Shown: positions 8,692-12,599 of the stretch, in pieces
Position numbering within the stretch: position 1 is the first letter of the stretch
Layout of the letters: each line of letters starts with the position of its first letter
NCBI GenBank assembly: GCA_003141795.1
Contig: PLNO01000188.1
Coordinates: 14,171-26,769 of the forward strand
DNA length: 12,599 bases
Direction of reading: 5' to 3'
Source of the DNA: Spirochaetaceae bacterium
GTDB lineage: Bacteria; Spirochaetota; Spirochaetia; SZUA-6; Fen-1364
Position numbers and translations under genes: made by a program
Notes under the pieces: generated by a model
Told to the model about the DNA's origin: nothing
The model's input: only the letters and a program-made list of their open reading frames with translations
The model's database searches: none

Positions 8692-9717
8692 ATGGCCATA
8701 AACCTCGCAATGTGGAAGAAGGCGACCACGACCCTTGTCCAGATGGAGGACAAGAAGGAGTGGGACGCCCTGGACGTTCTCTCCAAGTGGCTGATCGCGA
8801 CGCGATCCGGCGTCACGACAGTGACCCTCTATTCCTGCGTGATCGCGGGGCTCTTCGCCGTGCGGGACGGCGTCTTCTCGTTCCTCCCGTGGATCGTCAT
8901 GGCGCTGGGACTCTTTGCCGCTCACGGGGCCAACAACCTGCTCAACGACTACACCGACTACAGCCGCGGCATCGACACGGACAACTACTTCCGCACCAAG
9001 TACGGGGTCCATCCCCTGGTACAGGGCTTCTGGAACAAGAAGACACAGATCCGCTGGTTCGTGGTGAGCGGCATTCTCGGGATCCTGGCCGCCGCGTATT
9101 CGCTGTTCTACGCCCGTTTCGACCCCGTCGTCGTCGGACTGTTCGTGTACGGGTCTCTCATGCTCCTGCTCTACACCTACCCGCTGAAGCATTTCGCCCT
9201 CGGGGAGCTCACGATCTTCCTCATCTGGGGACCGATCATGATCGGCGGCGTCTACATGGTCCTCGCCCACAACTGGAGCTGGCTCGTGGCCCTTGCCGGC
9301 GTGCCTTTCGGCCTGAGCACCGCCAGCATCAATGTCGGCAAGCACATCGACAAGTCGGGGGAGGACAAGGTGAAGGGGGTGCACACGCTGCCCGTGCTCA
9401 TCGGTCAGACCGCGGCCCGGGTGATCAACTTCGCCATGATCCTTCTCGCATATGCGGTCACCTTCTACCTGATCTTTGGGGCGCGCTTCTTCACGACGGT
9501 TCTCCTCGTGGTGCTTTTCGCCGGTCAGAAAGCGCTCTACGCGCTGATGGTCCTGCTCAAGCCCCGGCCTGCGGAAGCCCCCGCCGGGTACCCGGTGTGG
9601 CCGCTCTGGTTCTCAACGTTCTCCTTCGCGCATAACAGGTGGTTCGGCAACCTCTTCATCCTCGGCGTGATCCTGGACACGACGATCCGCCTGGTGTTCC
9701 CCGCATTCTGGCACTAG
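8692..9717 (+). CDS. UbiA-family membrane prenyltransferase
   Basis: A 341-residue integral membrane protein that probably transfers an isoprenoid chain to an aromatic or other acceptor, as in quinone, heme or lipid synthesis. The first Mg-diphosphate motif is NDYTDYSRGID at residues 85-95 (Asn85, Asp86, Asp89, Asp95). The second is looser, around NVGKHIDKSGED at 214-225 followed by GVHTLPVLIG, with Asp220 and Asp225. Hydrophobic segments lie near residues 43-58, 63-80, 121-140, 145-162, 171-190, 195-210, 240-262 and 264-285, consistent with the eight to nine helices of the family. MenA is the nearest well-known match by motif style, but no quinone gene is nearby, so the acceptor is left open. 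The ATG at 8692 has no SD; other in-frame ATGs at 8710 and 8743 are not better supported. It stands apart from the gdhA operon by 64 bases and ends 13 bases before a hairpin. Confidence 0.85.
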   Translation: MAINLAMWKKATTTLVQMEDKKEWDALDVLSKWLIATRSGVTTVTLYSCVIAGLFAVRDGVFSFLPWIVMALGLFAAHGANNLLNDYTDYSRGIDTDNYFRTKYGVHPLVQGFWNKKTQIRWFVVSGILGILAAAYSLFYARFDPVVVGLFVYGSLMLLLYTYPLKHFALGELTIFLIWGPIMIGGVYMVLAHNWSWLVALAGVPFGLSTASINVGKHIDKSGEDKVKGVHTLPVLIGQTAARVINFAMILLAYAVTFYLIFGARFFTTVLLVVLFAGQKALYALMVLLKPRPAEAPAGYPVWPLWFSTFSFAHNRWFGNLFILGVILDTTIRLVFPAFWH

Positions 9718-9724
9718 GCCTAAT

Positions 9725-9757
9725 AAAAAAGGAAGCCGCCCGATGAGGGCGGCTTCC
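9725..9757 (-). terminator. Intrinsic terminator of the LiaF-like operon
   Basis: A perfect 11-bp stem, GGAAGCCGCCC (9731-9741) pairing with GGGCGGCTTCC (9747-9757) around a 5-base loop, is followed on the minus strand by a run of six T (9725-9730). It begins 23 bases after the stop of the minus-strand gene at 9781. In the plus direction the stem is followed by TCACC and not by a T run, so it would stop the converging prenyltransferase transcript less efficiently. Confidence 0.92.
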
Positions 9758-9780
9758 TCACCGGCACCGCACTCGGGCGC

Positions 9781-10605
9781 CTACGTTATGTCGAGCGACC
9801 CGACTCCCGTTTCCACATGGATTTCCACCTTGTTCAGCGCGGTATCGAAGTCCGCTGACCGGTAGCCCGATCCTGACCGGGGGAAGCGCGTGCTGTCCAC
9901 GTGCACTCCGGCAAGGGCGCTTCTCACGTCGATCGATGCAGCAACCCCCTGGGGCACGTGGATCCTGATGGCCGCGGCGCCGGACTCCACCGTCATGCGG
10001 GTGAGACCCGCGGCCCGGGGAAGGTCGATCATCGTCGAGCTCGCCCCTGTTTTCAGCCAGAGCTCGCGGACCTGCAGGTCGAGCAGGGAGAGCCGCGTCT
10101 CGCTGGCGCCGGTTTCCAGGCGCAGGGAGAGGGGCACGGATCTGTTGAGCGTGAAGTCCCAGTCCAGAGCGCCCGCCCACCCGTGGTTCCACGGTCCGAA
10201 GACGTAGCGGGACCAGTCCCTGTCGCGAACGCGCATGTCGACGTTGAGCACGCCCGCGTCGCGCCGCCGGGATGTCTCCAGTCCGCCGCCGAACGTCCCC
10301 GCGAGCAGCTGGTCATCCGGCGCGCCGGCGTCGACGAAGAGCCGTCCTGCGCCGTGGTGTACGACGATCTTCGCCTCCGTGGCTCCCTCCAGGGGGACGG
10401 AGTCCTTGTCCCGTGCAGCGCCCGAGGGAAACCCCCCGCGGGAGATTCCCGTCACGATCCATACGCCGATCCCGATCAGCACGAGGGGCCAGAAGATCCA
10501 CCAGATGCGGAAATGGATGCCGACGGCGTCCAGCCCGACCTGCAGGAGCGCGAATACGCCCAGCACGATCAGCGCAGCCCCCGCAATGAAGCTCCAGCGT
10601 TTCAT
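9781..10605 (-). CDS. LiaF-like membrane protein with C-terminal toastrack-type beta domain
   Basis: A 274-residue protein. Residues about 6-24 and 33-52 are two transmembrane helices of the LiaI/LiaF type, with the IWWIFWPLVLIGIGVWI signature in the second. Residues about 65-274 are a repetitive beta-rich domain with recurring short strands (VHHGAGRLFVD, LRLETGASETRL, LWLKTGASSTMI, MTVESGAAAIRI, IHVETGVGSLDI). This resembles the LiaF/DUF4097 'toastrack' repeat domains. In Firmicutes LiaF restrains a cell-envelope stress sensor, but many Gram-negative relatives have no known role and no sensor kinase is visible here. The ATG is preceded by AGGGGG with a 6-base spacer. It follows the upstream membrane gene with only one base between stop and start (TGAGATG), so the two are co-translated. 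The operon ends at the intrinsic terminator just downstream. Confidence 0.75.
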   Translation of the reverse strand: MKRWSFIAGAALIVLGVFALLQVGLDAVGIHFRIWWIFWPLVLIGIGVWIVTGISRGGFPSGAARDKDSVPLEGATEAKIVVHHGAGRLFVDAGAPDDQLLAGTFGGGLETSRRRDAGVLNVDMRVRDRDWSRYVFGPWNHGWAGALDWDFTLNRSVPLSLRLETGASETRLSLLDLQVRELWLKTGASSTMIDLPRAAGLTRMTVESGAAAIRIHVPQGVAASIDVRSALAGVHVDSTRFPRSGSGYRSADFDTALNKVEIHVETGVGSLDIT

Positions 10606-10606
10606 C

Positions 10607-11116
10607 TCAGTCCCCCTTTTCCCTTTTTACGAACGGCCGCACGATGACGAGCACCCCGATTGCGATCAAGACGACGGCCCACCACGGGCCCCTCCAGGGG
10701 AACGCTCCGAAGAACGAGCCGAACAGGAAGAACAGGAACAGGCTGATGAGGATGGGCCACCCTCCCTCGGTGAGCGCGCGCAGCGGCCGGCCCTCCATCA
10801 ATTCGTTCACGGCGACTCCGACCCCGACGAAGCCCGGGATGAGAGTCCAGGCGTACGACCACGTCCACCATGCCGCGGTCTGGTTCTGCCAGTAGAGGAG
10901 CGCCCCGATGCCGCCGATGATGAAGGCCGGCACGGCGAGCCCCGGCGTCCAGGTGACGAGCGCGACGACGAGGAAGATCGCCCCCACTCCCATCACGGCG
11001 AACGGCCAGGTGAAGCTGTTGAATATGTCCGGAACGAATCGTGTGACGAGGAAAAAAACCCCGAGCAGGATGAGTATGGTCCCTGCCACGAGGGCAGATT
11101 TGGATCTGCGATCCAT
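10607..11116 (-). CDS. Small polytopic membrane protein with LiaI/LiaF-like helices
   Basis: A 169-residue protein that is almost entirely membrane helices, predicted near residues 8-26, 36-56, 61-75, 87-103, 119-136 and 145-162, with a basic C-terminal tail (KREKGD). The motifs TWPFAVMGVGAIFL and WWAVVLIAIGVLVIVRPF have the W-x-x-x-x-x-G-x-G pattern of the LiaI/LiaF-like transmembrane region, here seemingly repeated. No catalytic motif is visible and no specific function can be assigned. The ATG is supported by AGGAGG 5 bases upstream. It has its own strong promoter at 11145-11173 and is followed directly by the toastrack gene, so the pair probably acts together in the cell envelope. Confidence 0.75.
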   Translation of the reverse strand: MDRRSKSALVAGTILILLGVFFLVTRFVPDIFNSFTWPFAVMGVGAIFLVVALVTWTPGLAVPAFIIGGIGALLYWQNQTAAWWTWSYAWTLIPGFVGVGVAVNELMEGRPLRALTEGGWPILISLFLFFLFGSFFGAFPWRGPWWAVVLIAIGVLVIVRPFVKREKGD

Positions 11117-11144
11117 TGCGGCCTCCTTTTCACATTACGGGAAA

Positions 11145-11173
11145 AGTATAGACGGCCCGAGCGGCGCTGTCGA
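11145..11173 (-). promoter_or_regulatory. Strong sigma-70 promoter of the LiaF-like operon
   Basis: Reading the minus strand, TCGACA (-35, 11173-11168, five of six consensus bases) and TATACT (-10, 11150-11145, five of six) are separated by 17 bases. Transcription should start near 11138, about 22 bases before the ATG, with AGGAGG inside the leader. It makes this gene pair independent of the exbBD operon immediately upstream. Confidence 0.75.
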
Positions 11174-11203
11174 GCAATGGAACCCCGCGAAGGGCCGGAA
11201 GCG

Positions 11204-11608
11204 TTACTTCTTCACTTCCACCGCGAGGGACAGCCGGCTCACCCCGCACGAGCGGGCGATCTCCAGGACCCGCACGACGAGGTCGTAGCGCACGTCCTTG
11301 TCCCCCATGATGATCACGGGCGCATTGGCCCTCTTGGCGAGGGTGGCCCTGAGATTGGAGGCCAGATCGGCGAGCGCCACGCGCGTGCCGTCCACGTACA
11401 CCTCCCCCGTGGGGGCGATGGTGATCACGAGGTTCCGCTCCGTCGCTGTCTCCGCGGTCGCCGTCCGCGGGAGATTGACCTTGATCTCAGAGCGTATGAG
11501 CAGCGGCGTGGCGATCATGAAGATGACGAGCAGAACGAGCACCACGTCGGTGAAAGGCGTGATGTTGATGCCTGCGATCAGGCCGTTGTTCTTCTTGCGA
11601 TGCTGCAT
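11204..11608 (-). CDS. exbD: ExbD/TolR-family proton-channel subunit
   Basis: A 134-residue inner-membrane protein. It has a short basic cytoplasmic N-terminus, one transmembrane helix (about residues 22-42) opening with the conserved NITPFTDVVLVLLV motif, and a periplasmic domain (about 45-134). Asp21 is the proton-carrying aspartate of the family. With ExbB it forms a motor that uses the proton gradient to energise an envelope partner, usually TonB for nutrient uptake or TolA for envelope constriction. The length is typical. It follows exbB with one base between stop and start (TAGCATG) and has no SD of its own, so it depends on coupling. ExbD versus TolR cannot be separated by sequence reading alone, and no TonB, TolA or Pal gene is in the window. 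Confidence 0.92.
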   Translation of the reverse strand: MQHRKKNNGLIAGINITPFTDVVLVLLVIFMIATPLLIRSEIKVNLPRTATAETATERNLVITIAPTGEVYVDGTRVALADLASNLRATLAKRANAPVIIMGDKDVRYDLVVRVLEIARSCGVSRLSLAVEVKK

Positions 11609-11609
11609 G

Positions 11610-12230
11610 CTATCGTGCGACGAGGTCGGTGACTTCCGAGGAGACGAGCTCCATATCCCCGACGAACCGTTCGATCCGCTTCGTGAAGTAGTTGTACAGG
11701 ATCACCGAGGGCACTGCCACGGCAAGGCCGGTGGCTGTCGTGACGAGGGCTTCGGCCACACCTCCTATCACCACGTCCATTCCCCCCGCCCCCGCGGCAG
11801 AAATGTCACGGAAGGCGCGGATGATGCCAAGCACGGTGCCGAACAGCCCGATATACACGGCGATGTTTCCGATGGTGCCCACGATGCTCGTGAGCGCCTC
11901 CAGCCTGCCGAGCTCTATCGCGATCTGGCGTTCCATGACGTTCGCCACCGCTTTTTCGGTCCTGCCGGCTTTTTCGAGGCCTGCCAGAGCGACCTTGGCG
12001 AACGGGGCGTCCGCGGCGCGGCACGACTCCATTGCCCCTTCGATGTCCTTGCGCTTCAGCTGGTCGCGCACCTTCTCCATGAACGTGGACCGTGTGACCC
12101 GCGCCTTCTTGCCGTAGCTCACCAGCCTGTCGATGATGACGCCGAGGGACAGGACGGAGCAGAACAGAAGAACGTACATCGTGAATCCGCCCATCGAAAG
12201 GATCTGCAACAGGGTTTTTCCCGCGAACAT
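11610..12230 (-). CDS. exbB: ExbB/TolQ/MotA-family proton-channel protein
   Basis: A 206-residue inner-membrane protein with three transmembrane helices (about residues 14-34, 112-137 and 158-180) and a large cytoplasmic region between the first two. The family core GLFGTVLGIIRAF (128-140) and GGVAEALVTTATGLAVAVP (156-174) is intact, including Glu160 and the channel-lining Thr164/Thr165 that face the ExbD aspartate. It forms a pentameric ring around ExbD. The ATG is supported by AAGGAG 5 bases upstream. It is first in a two-gene operon driven by the promoter at 12266-12294. The neighbours give no direct hint of which TonB-type partner it serves. Confidence 0.93.
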   Translation of the reverse strand: MFAGKTLLQILSMGGFTMYVLLFCSVLSLGVIIDRLVSYGKKARVTRSTFMEKVRDQLKRKDIEGAMESCRAADAPFAKVALAGLEKAGRTEKAVANVMERQIAIELGRLEALTSIVGTIGNIAVYIGLFGTVLGIIRAFRDISAAGAGGMDVVIGGVAEALVTTATGLAVAVPSVILYNYFTKRIERFVGDMELVSSEVTDLVAR

Positions 12231-12265
12231 CTCAACTCCTTGCGCCTATCGTGATGCGCGCTTCC

Positions 12266-12294
12266 ATTGTACACGCCGCTTCGAGCGGATTCAA
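12266..12294 (-). promoter_or_regulatory. Sigma-70 promoter of exbBD with dyad in the spacer
   Basis: On the minus strand TTGAAT (-35, 12294-12289) and TACAAT (-10, 12271-12266, five of six consensus bases) are 17 bases apart. The spacer ends with a small inverted repeat, CCGCT-TCG-AGCGG (12276-12288), which could be a repressor site or chance. Transcription would begin about 30 bases before the exbB ATG. Confidence 0.65.
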
Positions 12295-12314
12295 GGCACC
12301 CGTCAGAAAGTTTC

Positions 12315-12344
12315 TTGCGTTCCGCCGGCCGAAAGCGGTAGTAT
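12315..12344 (+). promoter_or_regulatory. Weak candidate promoter of the right-edge gene
   Basis: TTGCGT (12315-12320) and TAGTAT (12339-12344) are 18 bases apart and back-to-back with the exbB promoter. Matches to consensus are only three and four of six. An inverted repeat, GTGCG/CGCAC (12345-12358), covers the expected transcription start. Confidence 0.35.
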
Positions 12345-12384
12345 GTGCGGCGGCGCACCATCATGTCAGCACGGGAGGAAACGC

Positions 12385-12599
12385 ATGATCTCAAAATCGA
12401 TCGAGGAACTGACGTTGTCCGGCTTCATCACCTTCGGGCGGTTCGCCCCGCTTCTGAACCCGTCGGCCCCCTTCATCGGGCAGAAGCCCGTCGAGTTTTT
12501 TCGGGACATGCTCTCACTCGATCTGGGCAACGCGACCAAGGCGTCCTTTTCGATCTGCCGCGTCGAAAAACGGCCCGAGATCATCGACTGCCTCGAATA
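12385..12599 (+). CDS. Possible ureidoglycolate lyase-like (AllA/DUF4867) cupin protein, N-terminal part (3' end outside window)
   Basis: The first 71 residues of a gene cut by the window end. The ATG is well supported by GGAGG 6 bases upstream. The sequence has no signal peptide. A start of the form LTLSGFITFGRFAPLL is followed by an F-x-D-x-L block, then ASFSICRV and RPEIIDCLE at the edge. This resembles the opening of AllA-type ureidoglycolate lyases and the related DUF4867 cupins (F-x-x-F/Y-G near the start, a strand ending in S-I-x-R, then a LERH-like motif). The residues after LE fall outside the window, so the match cannot be completed. If correct, it would release urea from ureidoglycolate or act on a sugar-like acid. 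Treat it as hypothetical until the full protein is seen. Confidence 0.5.
   Translation, partial: MISKSIEELTLSGFITFGRFAPLLNPSAPFIGQKPVEFFRDMLSLDLGNATKASFSICRVEKRPEIIDCLE

Noticed and set aside
10235..11632. Plus-strand open frame of 465 codons across the LiaF-like and exbD genes
   Set aside because: It crosses three well-supported minus-strand genes and a promoter, and its translation is low-complexity (Glu, Arg, Asp, Pro, His runs) with no domain.

Overview
This is a GC-rich bacterial chromosomal window with tightly packed genes on both strands. It carries ten complete coding regions plus one truncated gene at each edge. Sigma-70-like promoters and Shine-Dalgarno (SD) sites precede most operons. 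The ExbB/ExbD pair and two secreted M16 peptidase-family proteins suggest a Gram-negative cell with an outer membrane. The phylum cannot be fixed from the sequence alone. No tRNA, rRNA, CRISPR array, insertion sequence or phage gene was seen, and no gap between genes exceeds 300 bases.

Layout. (1) Bases 2-544, plus strand: the C-terminal part of pseudouridine-5'-phosphate glycosidase (PsuG), ending in a 14-base convergent overlap with the next gene. (2) Bases 531-3490, minus strand: two translationally coupled M16 proteins. The upstream one has an intact zinc site. The downstream one has lost it but keeps the substrate-side R/Y motif, the usual arrangement of a two-subunit M16B protease. (3) A 177-base divergent region, then a plus-strand operon (3668-8627): glutamate dehydrogenase, an unusual protein with a PEP-synthase/PPDK-type ATP-grasp domain, and dihydropyrimidinase. 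(4) Bases 8692-9717, plus strand: a UbiA-family membrane prenyltransferase, possibly leaderless. (5) A minus-strand block read from the right: exbB-exbD with its own promoter, then a second promoter driving two LiaF-like membrane proteins that end at a strong intrinsic terminator (9725-9757). (6) Bases 12385-12599, plus strand: the start of a small enzyme-like protein resembling the ureidoglycolate lyase (AllA)/DUF4867 cupins, cut by the window edge.

How the genes may fit together. PsuG releases uracil from pseudouridine 5'-phosphate. Dihydropyrimidinase opens reduced pyrimidine or hydantoin rings. Glutamate dehydrogenase interconverts ammonia and glutamate, and the right-edge protein may be ureide-related. 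That gives a loose theme of nucleobase-nitrogen recovery, but key steps (uracil reduction, carbamoyl amide hydrolysis) are not in the window. The least understood gene is the ATP-grasp protein at 4906-7209. Its ATP-binding residues look complete, but it lacks the phosphohistidine and PEP-binding domains of real PEP synthase and instead ends in a domain of about 200 residues that I cannot name.
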